Shown here one piece after another: positions 29,212 to 38,170 of a stretch of 64,000 nt of DNA. The notes beneath the pieces were generated by a model. That model was given only the letters and a program-made list of their open reading frames with translations, ran no database searches and had not been told where the DNA came from. The stretch is from positions 47,896-111,895 of the forward strand of contig CALVOX010000004.1 of NCBI GenBank assembly GCA_944350425.1, given 5' to 3'. Positions within the stretch are counted from its first letter, which is position 1, and each line of letters begins with the position of its first letter. Origin of the DNA: an uncultured Bacilli bacterium. GTDB lineage: Bacteria; Bacillota_I; Bacilli_A; RFN20; CAG-826. The position numbers and the translations under genes are program-made.

Positions 29212-31164
29212 TTACACTTTATTATGTTTATAAAGCATTAATCTAAGTGAATTACATACTGCAATGAATGTTACACCGACATCTGCAAAGATTGATATCC
29301 AAATTATATATGTTCCAATGAATGGCGTAATCGTATTTACGCTAGTTAATATAATTGCAATAAGTTTTATAACAAGTGAGAAGATAATATTTTGATAAAC
29401 AACATTAATTGTACGCTTAGCAATTTTCTTCCCTTTAACTAAAGTCGAAAGTTTATCATCCATTATAACAATATCACTTGCTTCAATCGCGACATCACTT
29501 CCAATATTTCCCATCGAAAATGCTAAATCAACAATCGACATAGAAGGAGCATCATTAATTCCATCTCCAACAAAGCCAACAATTTTATTACCTTTATCTT
29601 TTTTAATCTTTTTAACTTCGTTAACCTTATCTAAAGGCAATAAAGAATATTTATAGTTATTAATAAATGATAATGAAGCAATATATTTTGCAGTTTCTTT
29701 ATTATCTCCTGTTAACATATAAATATCATTAATTTGAACCTTAGGAAAAGATTTAATAGCACTTATACTATCCTCTTTTATTTCGTCTTTAATTAAGATA
29801 TATCCTAAATATTTTTGATCATAAGCAACATATATTAAAGTTCCTGCATCGTTAGGATCATAATTATTAATTTCGATATTACTATCATTTAATAATAAAG
29901 AATTTCCGACAAGTAGCTCTTTATTATCATAATTTAATCTAATACCTTTACCTTCAATTTCTTCTAGATTAGAAATTTTATTCTTATCTAATATTGTTTC
30001 ATTTCTTGCTTCTAAAATTGAATGGGCAATTGGATGATTAGAATTTGATTCAGCAATCTTAGCAAGAGCTAATATATAATCTTTTGAAATATCATCATTA
30101 GAAGGATTAATTTTATTAACAACAAAGTTTCCTTTTGTAATAGTTCCAGTTTTATCAAGGATAACTGTATCAAGTTTAGATAATTTTTCTAAATATACGC
30201 TACCTTTAATAATCATTTTAACTTTACTAGCTTCTCCAATACCAACAAAGTAAGCCATAGGAACGCTTAAAACTAAAGCACAAGGACACGAGACAACTAG
30301 TAAACTAGCAGCATTAAATACGCTATTTTGCCAAGTTGAGGCTAAGGTGAAATCCCCAAAGAAAGGTGTAATAATTGCGATTAAAAAGGCTAAAATTACA
30401 ACAACAGGAGTGTAATATTTCGAAAACTTAGTAATAAATTTTTCGTTACTTGTTTTATTATTTGTAGCATTTTCAACTAAATCCATTATTTTTGAAGTAG
30501 TTGAATCATAAAACATTTTGCTTACTTTAATATATAGTGGTGCAGCATTAACCATCACACCTGATAATATTTCATCATTTTCTCTTATTTTTCTAGGTAC
30601 TGATTCTCCAGTTAAAGAAGAAGTATCGATAAAACCACTACCTTTTATTACAAAACCGTCTAAAGGTACTCTTTCACCGGGATTAACTAAAATAATATCG
30701 TCTATATTTACATCATATGGATCAACGATGCTAGCTTCTTCGTTATTGCTATTAAAGTTTTTAATAATTCGAGCTTTATCACTTCTTAAATCTAAAACAT
30801 CTTTAATTGATTTTCATGATTTATTTACTGCATAATCTTCAAATTTTTCACCAATTTGGAAAAATAAAGCAACAGCTAATGCTTCAACTGCTTGATTTAC
30901 ACAAAAAGCAGCAATAGAAGCGATTAAAGTAAGTGTAATTTCATCAAAAAATCTCTTCTTTTTAAAATTTTTGAATGCACGAATAAAGAAATCGTAAGCA
31001 ATTAAAATATAAACTATTAAAGAAATTGGTAATATAATAAGTGTATTGATATCGCTTGGGCCTAATTTGTTCTCTCCAATAACAAAGTGTAATGGGAGTA
31101 AAACACCTAATATAACTACTCCAATTACCATCCTTGCGATATCAAATTTTTCTTTTTTTGACAT
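29212..31164 (-). pseudogene. Zn/Cd/Pb-type P1B-ATPase interrupted by one in-frame TGA
   Basis: A metal-efflux ATPase of the ZntA/CadA type. The reading frame is continuous except for TGA at 30814-30816, after residue 116 (FEDYAVNKS). Downstream of the TGA the same frame reads KSIKDVLDLRSDKAR, normal family sequence where an Arg or similar residue would be expected. The actuator TGES, CPC in helix 6, DKTGT phosphorylation site, TGDN, GDGINDAP, and the Zn/Cd-type helix 7 Lys and helix 8 DVG are all intact. There is no N-terminal metal-binding domain; that role could be filled by the separate HMA gene at 31196. It may be a fresh pseudogene, a read-through case or a sequence error. The UGA-as-Trp code is excluded by prfB. 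Confidence 0.85.
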
Positions 31165-31195
31165 AAATGATACCTCTTATATAGGAAATTTATTA

Positions 31196-31408
31196 TTATT
31201 TAATTTTTCTCAAAACAAGACCGTCTTCGAAGTTTTTAGCAATTTCATTTATTTCGTTAGTACAATCACTTGAAGAATTGACTATTAGTTTTAAAGACAT
31301 AAAATTCATCGTTGCTTCATCAACACCTTTAATTTTATTAATCTTTTCTTCGAATTCTCTTGCACAATTAGCACAATCTAAACCTCTAACTAGATAAATT
31401 GATTCCAT
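31196..31408 (-). CDS. Small heavy-metal-associated (HMA) protein
   Basis: 70 residues forming a single ferredoxin-like HMA domain with the metal motif GLDCANCA at 9-16. Such CopZ-like proteins bind soft metals or Zn through the two cysteines and hand them to a transporter. It starts 2 nt after arsR with a GGAGAGA ribosome binding site inside the arsR end, and precedes the ATPase by 31 nt. Because that ATPase lacks its own HMA domain, this looks like a detached metal-binding domain (inference). Confidence 0.88.
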   Translation of the reverse strand: MESIYLVRGLDCANCAREFEEKINKIKGVDEATMNFMSLKLIVNSSSDCTNEINEIAKNFEDGLVLRKIK

Positions 31409-31410
31409 AA

Positions 31411-31725
31411 TTAATTTCTCTCCTTTAAGTGAATTTCTGCTGTTTCAATGATGATTGATATATGTTCATCATCTAGCTCATAAATAACATTTTTTCCTTT
31501 TTTCCTATAATTAACTAACTTATTATCTTTAAGTACTTTTAGTTGATGAGATACAGCACTTTTTGTCATAGACAGTTTGTTACAAAGTTCAGTAACGGTC
31601 ATCTCATTTTTATCTAAACAATAAAGAAGCTTAAGTCTAGTTGAATCACCTAAAACTTTGAAAAAGTCACTTAGGTCATAAATCTCTTCATCATTAAGTT
31701 CTTTTTGATTGCAAATTTCTTCCAT
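31411..31725 (-). CDS. ArsR/SmtB-family metal-sensing repressor
   Basis: 104 residues with a winged helix (TVTELCNKLSMTKSAVSHQLKVLKDNKLVNYRKKG). The last helix has the alpha-5 zinc site D-x-H-x10-H-x2-E (DEHISIIIETAEIHLKE), as in CzrA/SmtB sensors, while the ELC of the recognition region has only one Cys. It should release DNA when Zn or a similar ion binds. It heads the reverse operon arsR-HMA-ATPase, with AAAGGAAAAG before the ATG and a matching palindrome upstream at 31749-31770. Confidence 0.9.
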   Translation of the reverse strand: MEEICNQKELNDEEIYDLSDFFKVLGDSTRLKLLYCLDKNEMTVTELCNKLSMTKSAVSHQLKVLKDNKLVNYRKKGKNVIYELDDEHISIIIETAEIHLKERN

Positions 31726-31748
31726 ATTCTTTTCCTTTCATTAATATA

Positions 31749-31770
31749 ATAGTTGAACAACTATTCAACT
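31749..31770. promoter_or_regulatory. ArsR/SmtB-type operator between divergent genes
   Basis: Two overlapping inverted repeats: ATAGTTG-AA-CAACTAT (31749-31764) and AGTTGAA-CAACTA-TTCAACT (31751-31770). The TGAACA...TTCA core matches the usual operator of metal-sensing ArsR proteins. It lies between the arsR operon and the forward flavodoxin gene, so both could be controlled. Confidence 0.75.
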
Positions 31771-31810
31771 GTCAATATTTTTCTTTATTTATTAAATATT
31801 TCAAATTATT

Positions 31811-31816
31811 TATAAT
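31811..31816 (+). promoter_or_regulatory. -10 box of the flavodoxin gene, leaderless
   Basis: A perfect TATAAT ends 6 nt before ATG 31823; no ribosome binding site is present. Confidence 0.65.
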
Positions 31817-31822
31817 AAAAAT

Positions 31823-32377
31823 ATGAAAACGATTCTTATTTATAAGTCCAACACAGGTTTTACGAAAAAATATGTTGATTCTATTGAAAGAAGATTAGTC
31901 GATATCGAAGTTGTTCCTTTTAAAAAAGCTAAATGGGGCAAACTTAAAAATTACGATACGATTATTTATGGTGGTCCTTTAAGAGCGAATAAAATTGAAG
32001 GATTAAGTAAACTTTTAAAAAGATATAATAAGATACAAGATAAAAACATATTTATCTTTGCTACTGGAATAGAACCTATGACTGATTCTAAAAAAGAAGA
32101 TGTAATTATGGCTAATGGTTTAGAGTTTTATCATGTTAGATTCTATCTTCTCCCAGGTGGAATGGATTATTCTAAAATGTCTAAATTAATGCAAAAACTT
32201 GTTGTCATGGGATTAAAAGCTAGTGCTCAAAAGCAAAATCTCAACCCAGATGATGTTATTGCAAGATTTAAAAATCCTGTTGATTTAACAAATATGGATT
32301 ATTTAGATCGAATGATTGATGTTTATCATAAAGTTAAACTCGATTTTGAAAGCAAAACAACTAATGAAGAGAAATAA
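31823..32377 (+). CDS. Flavodoxin-domain protein
   Basis: 184 residues. The N-terminal ILIYKSNTGFTKKYVDSI is the FMN-phosphate loop of a flavodoxin-like fold. IIYGGPLRANKIEG near 48 and FIFATGIEPM near 79 continue the pattern. It is of the HemG/Flavodoxin_5 type often found as a stand-alone protein in Gram-positives. It is divergent from arsR across a metal-type operator, so co-regulation with metal stress is possible (inference). The redox partner is unknown. Confidence 0.82.
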   Translation: MKTILIYKSNTGFTKKYVDSIERRLVDIEVVPFKKAKWGKLKNYDTIIYGGPLRANKIEGLSKLLKRYNKIQDKNIFIFATGIEPMTDSKKEDVIMANGLEFYHVRFYLLPGGMDYSKMSKLMQKLVVMGLKASAQKQNLNPDDVIARFKNPVDLTNMDYLDRMIDVYHKVKLDFESKTTNEEK

Positions 32378-32459
32378 AAGCATTTAATTTTCTATACTTA
32401 TTTTAAAATGTTAACATAACTTTAACCTTTTTATTTTTTAATATTGGAGAGAAAAAATT

Positions 32460-34730
32460 ATGAAAGAAAAAGAGTATAGTGTTGAAGGAATGCATTGTGC
32501 AGCATGTAAAAATAATGTTGAATGTGCTGCAAATAAAGTTAAAGGAATTAAAAATGCCGAAGTAAATTTAATGTCGAATTCCATTAAAATTACTTATGAT
32601 GAAAAAACTTTTAATGAGAAAGATTTATATAAAGAAGTAGCTTCTTCAGGTTATAAATTAGAAGATAACTACGATGAAGAAATTATATTTGAAACAAAAA
32701 AAGACTATAAAGAATTAATAAAAATAATTATTGGCATAGTTTTACTTATTCCTCTTTTATTTTTTGGAATGGGTCCAATGTATTCTTCGATTATGCCTGA
32801 AATTATTAAAGAACCTCCTTTTTATTTATCAAATGCTATTCAATACATAATCACTTTTATAATTATTGGATTATTCTTTAAATATTACAAAAACGGATTT
32901 ATTACTTTAATTAAATTTAAGTTTAATATGGATACTTTAGTTTTCTTAGGTTCCTTATTTTCCGTAATTTATTCAATTTATCTTACAATTAGTGCTTTCT
33001 TTAATCATTATACGTATGAACATTTTCATCTATATTTAGATAGTAGCGCGATGATTTTAGTTTTTGTTTCTTTAGGTAAATATATTGAAAATTTATCGAA
33101 GAATAAGGCTAAATCTACGATTAAAGCCTTACTTGATCTTAGACCTAAAGTTGCTCATAAATTAGAAAATAATGAAATAATTGATATAAATTCTAAAGAT
33201 ATTAAATTAAAAGATAAACTTGTTGTTAAGGCTGGAGAAACAATACCAGCTGATGGAATTATTTTAAGCGGGAAAACAAGTGTTGATGAATCAATTATTT
33301 CAGGAGAATCTTTGCCAATATTAAAAATCGAAGATGATCATGTTATTGGAGGAAGCGTTAATAAAGAAGCTCCAATTACTATCTTAGTTAATAAAGAAAG
33401 AAAAGATAGTGTTTTAAATAAGATTGCTTCTTTAGTTGCAGAAGCTAGTAATATGAAGACACCTTTAACTGAAAAAGTAGATAAAGTTGCTAAAATTTTC
33501 ACTCCAACAGTCATGATTATTGCTTTAATAGTCTTTATTTCATGGTTAATTGCAGGAATTTTAAATAATAATACACCAATTATATCTATAGGTCACTTTA
33601 GCTCTCCTTTTGATGAAGCTTTTACTTTTGGAGTAGGAGTATTAGTCATTTCTTGTCCATGTGCTTTAGGTTTAGCTACACCTATTTCTTTACTTGTAGG
33701 AAGTAGTGTCTTTTCAAAAAACTATGTTTTAGTACAAAAAAGTGAAGGGATAGAAAAAGTTAAAGATATCGATTGTTTAGTACTTGATAAAACAAATACG
33801 ATTACAGAAGGAGAATTATCAGTATCATCTTTAGATATACTAAATAATTCTAAATCAGAATTACTTTCAAAAATATATACTATTGAAAAATATAGTGAAC
33901 ATCCGATTGCTAAAGCAATATCGTCTTATTTAAAAGAAAATAATAATATTGCTTTATCAAGTGATTTTATGATGAATGAAACTATTCCTGGAGGAGGAAT
34001 AAAAGCAACATTTAAAAATAATGAAGTAATATTTATTACTAATAAAGAACATGCTAAAACTCTTATTTCTTTACCTAAAGAGATAGAAAATAGTATTGAT
34101 AGTTCTACCTTTAATGGTGAACTATCAATACTTGTATATGATTTAGAAGGTAATATTTATGCTTTATTCTATTTAAAAGATAAATTAAAGAAAGAAGCTA
34201 AAGAATTTATTTTAGAAGCAAAAAAACGTTTTAAAAAGATTGTTCTTCTTACTGGAGATAATAAAAATATTGCTTCTTATATTGCAAAAGAAGTCGGAAT
34301 AGAAAGTGTAATTAGTGAAGTAAAACCACTTGATAAAGATAAAGAGATTATTAAGCTTCAAAATGAAGGATATAAAGTAATGATGGTCGGAGATGGAGTT
34401 AATGATTCAATTGCTCTAACTAGAGCAGATATTGGAGTATCAATTGCTAAAGGTAGCGATATCGCTATTGCTAGTGCAACATTTATCTTAATGAGAAATA
34501 ATTTAAATGATATATTTAAAATATTAAATATCTCTAGAAGAATAAGACATAATATTTCATTTAATTTATTCTGGGCATTTATTTATAACATAATCTTTAT
34601 TCCAGTAGCTGCAGGAATGTTCTCTTTTGCTGGTTTTATCTTAGAACCAATGTATTGTGCTATTTTAATGGCATGTAGTAGTGTTACAGTATGTTTAAAT
34701 GCTTTAACATTATTTATTAAACGAAATTAA
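32460..34730 (+). CDS. copA: Cu+-type P1B-ATPase with atypical catalytic motifs
   Basis: 756 residues. The N-terminal HMA domain has GMHCAAC (10-16). About eight membrane helices follow, with CPCALGLATP in helix 6, YN in helix 7 (AFIYNIIFIP) and M-x-x-SS in helix 8 (MACSSVTVCLNAL), the Cu+ exporter pattern. Three near-invariant motifs deviate: the phosphorylation site reads DKTNT instead of DKTGT (near 33788), the actuator reads SGES instead of TGES, and the hinge reads GDGVNDSIAL instead of GDGINDAPAL. The HP motif (SEHPIA) and TGDN are normal. The Asp itself is kept, so phosphorylation is possible. TTGGAGAG precedes the ATG. No copper-type operator was seen. Confidence 0.9.
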   Translation: MKEKEYSVEGMHCAACKNNVECAANKVKGIKNAEVNLMSNSIKITYDEKTFNEKDLYKEVASSGYKLEDNYDEEIIFETKKDYKELIKIIIGIVLLIPLLFFGMGPMYSSIMPEIIKEPPFYLSNAIQYIITFIIIGLFFKYYKNGFITLIKFKFNMDTLVFLGSLFSVIYSIYLTISAFFNHYTYEHFHLYLDSSAMILVFVSLGKYIENLSKNKAKSTIKALLDLRPKVAHKLENNEIIDINSKDIKLKDKLVVKAGETIPADGIILSGKTSVDESIISGESLPILKIEDDHVIGGSVNKEAPITILVNKERKDSVLNKIASLVAEASNMKTPLTEKVDKVAKIFTPTVMIIALIVFISWLIAGILNNNTPIISIGHFSSPFDEAFTFGVGVLVISCPCALGLATPISLLVGSSVFSKNYVLVQKSEGIEKVKDIDCLVLDKTNTITEGELSVSSLDILNNSKSELLSKIYTIEKYSEHPIAKAISSYLKENNNIALSSDFMMNETIPGGGIKATFKNNEVIFITNKEHAKTLISLPKEIENSIDSSTFNGELSILVYDLEGNIYALFYLKDKLKKEAKEFILEAKKRFKKIVLLTGDNKNIASYIAKEVGIESVISEVKPLDKDKEIIKLQNEGYKVMMVGDGVNDSIALTRADIGVSIAKGSDIAIASATFILMRNNLNDIFKILNISRRIRHNISFNLFWAFIYNIIFIPVAAGMFSFAGFILEPMYCAILMACSSVTVCLNALTLFIKRN

Positions 34731-34812
34731 TATTAAATTACATAATATAGATTTAAAAATTAGATAACTACATTTATAATTGATATACTTTAAAAATAGA
34801 GGACTTAATGAA

Positions 34813-35760
34813 ATGAAAATACTTGTTGCTGGTGGATTAGGTTTTATAGGCACTAACTTTGTTAAGATGCTTTTAGGTAAATATAAAGATTATAAGATTG
34901 TAGTTATTGACAAATTAACATATGCTGCAAATAAAATTATGCTTAATGAATTTAAAAATTTTTCAAATTTTAAATTCATTAAAGGCGATATTGCTAACTA
35001 TGAATTATTAGAAAAAATCTTTAGAAAAGAAAAATTTGATTATGTTATTAATTTTGCTGCTGAAACTAGTGTTGATAAATCTTTTACATTTCAAAATGAA
35101 TTTGTTTCATCAAATGTATTAGGTGTAGTTAACCTTGCGATGGTTTGTTTAAAATATAACGTAAAAAGATTGCATCAAGTATCAACAGATGAAGTTTATG
35201 GTGATTTAGATTTAGATTCAAAGGAGAAATTTAAAGAAGATTCTCCATTTAATCCTAAAAATCCTTATGCTTTAAGTAAAGCTCAAGCAGAAGAATATTT
35301 ACTTATGTTCCATAAATTAAACGGATTAAATGTTACTATTTCTCGATCTACTAATAACTTTGGGATGTATCAAGCTAGTGATAAATTAATTCCATTAGTA
35401 ATTAATCGTGCATTAAATAAGATGGAAGTACCAGTTTATGGCGATGGTAAAAATGTTAGAGATTGGATTTTTGTTTTAGATCACTGCAAAGCTTTAGATT
35501 TAATTCTTTTCCATGGAAAAGATGGTGAAGTTTATAATATCGGAGCTGATGAATTCCACTCGAATATTAATTTAGTAAAATTTATTCTTAAAAAACTTAA
35601 AAAAAGCGAGAAGTTAATTGAATTTGTTCAAGATAGAAAAGTTAATGATAAAAAATATGCATTAGATTTTTCTAAAATAACAAATGAACTTGGTTATCGT
35701 AAAGACTATGATTTTGAATATGCTTTAGATTTAACCATTGATTATTATAAAAGTAGGTAA
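34813..35760 (+). CDS. rmlB: dTDP-glucose 4,6-dehydratase-like NAD-dependent epimerase/dehydratase
   Basis: 315 residues of the extended short-chain dehydrogenase family. Seen: the NAD motif GGLGFIGTNF at 7-16, DKLTYAAN typical of RmlB, FAAETSVDKS near 82, the catalytic region STDEVYG near 123 and the Tyr-Lys pair in YALSKAQAE near 151. RmlB makes the 4-keto-6-deoxy sugar for rhamnose and related surface sugars, but no rmlA, rmlC or rmlD is nearby, so the exact product is open. I start at ATG 34813 with AGAGGA upstream; a TTG at 34780 lies inside the -10 box TATAAT (34775-34780). It runs into smpB with 2 nt between. Confidence 0.82.
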   Translation: MKILVAGGLGFIGTNFVKMLLGKYKDYKIVVIDKLTYAANKIMLNEFKNFSNFKFIKGDIANYELLEKIFRKEKFDYVINFAAETSVDKSFTFQNEFVSSNVLGVVNLAMVCLKYNVKRLHQVSTDEVYGDLDLDSKEKFKEDSPFNPKNPYALSKAQAEEYLLMFHKLNGLNVTISRSTNNFGMYQASDKLIPLVINRALNKMEVPVYGDGKNVRDWIFVLDHCKALDLILFHGKDGEVYNIGADEFHSNINLVKFILKKLKKSEKLIEFVQDRKVNDKKYALDFSKITNELGYRKDYDFEYALDLTIDYYKSR

Positions 35761-35762
35761 AA

Positions 35763-36224
35763 ATGGCAGAAAATAAAGAGAATATAAAAGTAATTTCGAA
35801 TAATAGAAAAGCTCATTTTAATTATTTTTTGAGTGATTTTTTAGAATGCGGTGTTGAACTTAAAGGAAGTGAAATTAAATCAATTAGAAGCCATAAAGTT
35901 TCTATTGATGATGCCTATGTTGTTATTAGAAATAATGAAATGTATGTTTTAAATATGAACATTAGCGAATATGAAAAATCTAGTGTCTTTAATCATGACC
36001 CTTTAAGGAGTAGAAAATTACTTTTACATAAAAAAGAAATTCTTAAATTCGTTAAATATACAAAAGAAAAAGGATTTACTATTGTTCCTACTAAAGTTTA
36101 TTTAAAAAAAGGAAGATGTAAAATAGAGATTGCTTTAGCTAAAGGTAAAAAGAATTATGATAAGCGTGAAACAATTAAGAATAGAGATATCGATAGAAAT
36201 ATAGCTAAAGCATTAAAACGATAA
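35763..36224 (+). CDS. smpB: SsrA-binding protein SmpB
   Basis: SmpB binds tmRNA and places it in the ribosomal A site as a codon-anticodon mimic. 153 residues. Seen: NRKAHFNYFLSDFLECGVELKGSEIKSIR at the N terminus, the central YEKSSVFNHDPLRSRKLLLHK, and the basic tail KGKKNYDKRETIKNRD that inserts in the mRNA channel. The ribosome binding site (TAGGTAA) overlaps the end of the rmlB-like gene. The RNA partner is at 9653. Confidence 0.97.
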   Translation: MAENKENIKVISNNRKAHFNYFLSDFLECGVELKGSEIKSIRSHKVSIDDAYVVIRNNEMYVLNMNISEYEKSSVFNHDPLRSRKLLLHKKEILKFVKYTKEKGFTIVPTKVYLKKGRCKIEIALAKGKKNYDKRETIKNRDIDRNIAKALKR

Positions 36225-36263
36225 TAATCTTTATTTTTGTTTGTCACGTGAAAAGAGGTTTCT

Positions 36264-37085
36264 ATGAGAAAGATGTCACAACTCTACAAAATAGCATTTA
36301 GTGCGTTGTTTATTGCTTTAGGTGTAATCCTTTCTAGAGTTTTATCAATTAATTTTCTAGCAGGACTGCCATTTTTAAAAGTCTCTTTAACTATGAGCGT
36401 TGTTCTTTTTTCTTCTTTTTATTTAGGGCCTATTTACGGAACAATAATTTCTTTTGCAATCGATTTTATAGGGGCTTTATTAATGCCAATTGGTCCTTAT
36501 GATTTTTTATATTCAATTCCTGCAATAGTTCAAGGATTTACTCCTTTCTTACTTTATGTTTTATTTATTAAGATTCATGCTGATCGAAAATATCCGATAG
36601 TTCTTGGTATTTTATTAATTTTAATGAATGCGATTGTTATCGCTTTTGTTTTAACTCATACTGATGTTAAAGTTACTGGAGAAGACTCAATTACAATAAC
36701 ACCAACTTTAAAATGGGTAATACCTTTAGTTTCTTTCCTTGTATCTTTAATCTTCTATATTGGAGTAATAATTTTTAAAACGAAGTTTAAAGACTCTAAA
36801 TTTAATAAAAATTATTCACTTTATGTTTTAGTAATTGCAGTTATTCTTACTTATTTTGCTTTCAAAATCCCTATTTCTTCTTGGGTTACATCTTATAGAA
36901 TGGGATTTTCATTTGAATTAGTTTATGGTGCTAAATCATTAACTGCCTTTTTATCAATGTTTGTTCATATAATTATAGTAACTCTTGCCTTATCTTTATC
37001 TTTAAAAATAGGTGTAAGAGGAGCACTTTTATCGCCTAAACTTGCTCTTTCTAGGGAAGTTACAACTGTAGAGGAAAATAAATAA
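36264..37085 (+). CDS. ECF transporter S component, FolT-like
   Basis: 273 residues with about seven to eight membrane helices. The N-terminal half (FKVSLTMSVVLFSSFYLGPIYGTIIS, then FIGALLMPIGPYDFLYSIPAIVQGF) has the pattern of folate-type S components. An unusual soluble-looking loop of about 25 residues (THTDVKVTGEDSIT) interrupts the bundle. S components bind the vitamin and dock on EcfT/EcfA, which are encoded at 45628-48229. AAGAGG precedes the ATG, just after an 8-bp palindrome TCACGTGA (36243-36250). Folate is the best guess, not proven. Confidence 0.75.
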   Translation: MRKMSQLYKIAFSALFIALGVILSRVLSINFLAGLPFLKVSLTMSVVLFSSFYLGPIYGTIISFAIDFIGALLMPIGPYDFLYSIPAIVQGFTPFLLYVLFIKIHADRKYPIVLGILLILMNAIVIAFVLTHTDVKVTGEDSITITPTLKWVIPLVSFLVSLIFYIGVIIFKTKFKDSKFNKNYSLYVLVIAVILTYFAFKIPISSWVTSYRMGFSFELVYGAKSLTAFLSMFVHIIIVTLALSLSLKIGVRGALLSPKLALSREVTTVEENK

Positions 37086-37327
37086 TGTTAGAAGAAAATA
37101 GAAATAAACCAAAATTAGAAGAAGAAAACGAAGCAGAAGAAAAAAGAAGAAAAAGAAATAAAATTATTGTTATTGCAGTATTTGCCTTCCTTATTTTAAT
37201 AATTATTATATCTTTTGTAGTTATTTTATCTTTAAATGGTGGAAGTATATCACCTGATGAAAATTGTGGTTCTAATGGTGGGACTTGTCCCATTGGTATC
37301 TTGTTATTAGATCCTTTTCATTTATAG
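37085..37327 (+). CDS. Small single-pass membrane protein
   Basis: 80 residues: a highly charged Glu/Lys/Arg-rich N terminus (about 1-27), one strong helix (about 29-51), and a short external tail with two cysteines (ENCGSNGGTCPIG). The ATG overlaps the stop of the S-component gene (TAATG), suggesting coupled translation. Its last 56 nt overlap the 3' end of the convergent amidohydrolase. No family recognised. Confidence 0.6.
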   Translation: MLEENRNKPKLEEENEAEEKRRKRNKIIVIAVFAFLILIIIISFVVILSLNGGSISPDENCGSNGGTCPIGILLLDPFHL

Positions 37328-38105
37328 AGTATATTTTTAAAGCATTTTTATACATTAATTTATCGTAATCGTCTTTTCTTAGACCAATTTTATTATTAAA
37401 GTAACCTTGGTAGAACTTATGATTTAGGGTATCTTTTCCATCGATTGGAGAGTCACTTCCAAACATTATTTTGCTTATAATGTTTAATTTTTTAGCCTCA
37501 CGAAGAGATTCCATATTTACCCAAGCAGTATCGCCATATAAATTAGGTATTTCTTTAATTTTAGTTAAGGAACATTTATTATTTGAACCTAGTTCTAGAT
37601 GAGCGGCAATAAAGTTAATATCACTATTATTTTTAGCTAAAGCTCCTAATTCTTCGATATTAGCATATTCATCTAAAGTTGTATGAACTAGTACTGGAAG
37701 ATTATATTTTCTAGCAAGATTTAAAAATGGTATTAATTTTTTGGAGGTACATTTCGTCTTGCTTAATGTAGGATGGAATTTAAGTCCATGAATTAAATCT
37801 CTATGGTCCTTAATAAATTTATCAAGAACTATTACATCGTTTTTTGAGTAGGGAAGTGTTCTAAACCAAATTAAGATGCCAAAACCTTTATTTCTATTAA
37901 CAAAATCTAAAATATAATCTAAAGATTTTAAAAACGGCATTACTTCCAGACCTTCTCGATAAATTTCAGTTTGGTCGATACTAACTAAAGCATAAGATAA
38001 ATTATAATTATTAAAATTATATAGAAGATTGTTTTCACATTCTTTTATTGTTTTCCGAAATCCTAAATGAGTATGCGTATCAATTACATAATTAAGTTTT
38101 TTCAT
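37272..38105 (-). CDS. Metal-dependent amidohydrolase (amidohydrolase_2-like)
   Basis: About 277 residues forming a TIM-barrel hydrolase. Metal and catalytic residues are visible: DTHTHLGF at the N terminus, KFHP near 128 (the His/Lys position), LVHTT near 155, AAHLE near 187, and GSDSP near 232. Substrate is unknown. I prefer ATG 38105 (MKKLNYVIDTHTH) over the more upstream 38147, because a reverse TATAAT ends 10 nt before it and the family starts there. The C-terminal tail runs past the usual end and overlaps the 80-residue gene. Confidence 0.82.
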   Translation of the reverse strand: MKKLNYVIDTHTHLGFRKTIKECENNLLYNFNNYNLSYALVSIDQTEIYREGLEVMPFLKSLDYILDFVNRNKGFGILIWFRTLPYSKNDVIVLDKFIKDHRDLIHGLKFHPTLSKTKCTSKKLIPFLNLARKYNLPVLVHTTLDEYANIEELGALAKNNSDINFIAAHLELGSNNKCSLTKIKEIPNLYGDTAWVNMESLREAKKLNIISKIMFGSDSPIDGKDTLNHKFYQGYFNNKIGLRKDDYDKLMYKNALKIYSINEKDLITRYQWDKSHH

Positions 38106-38115
38106 AGACAAGTTT

Positions 38116-38121
38116 ATTATA
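38116..38121 (-). promoter_or_regulatory. Reverse -10 box of the amidohydrolase
   Basis: TATAAT on the reverse strand, 10 nt before ATG 38105, with no ribosome binding site. A forward TATAAT (38120-38125) overlaps it and may serve the gene at 38171. Confidence 0.5.
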
Positions 38122-38170
38122 TAATTATAAAAATGATTTTTAATCATTAATTAGAAAAATTAAGTAATTT

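Noticed and set aside
30814..30816. UGA read as tryptophan (mycoplasma code) to explain the ATPase
   Set aside because: prfB uses UGA for its frameshift switch, ecfA1 ends properly at TGA, and tryptophan is coded by TGG throughout. The family residue expected at this place is not clearly Trp.
30814..30816. Selenocysteine at the in-frame TGA
   Set aside because: The position is not catalytic, no Cys is expected there, and I see no SECIS-like hairpin or selenocysteine gene in the window.
32378..32459. Copper operator (CopY box or similar) before copA
   Set aside because: Only a weak GTTAA...TTAAC repeat is visible; no TACANNTGTA element.
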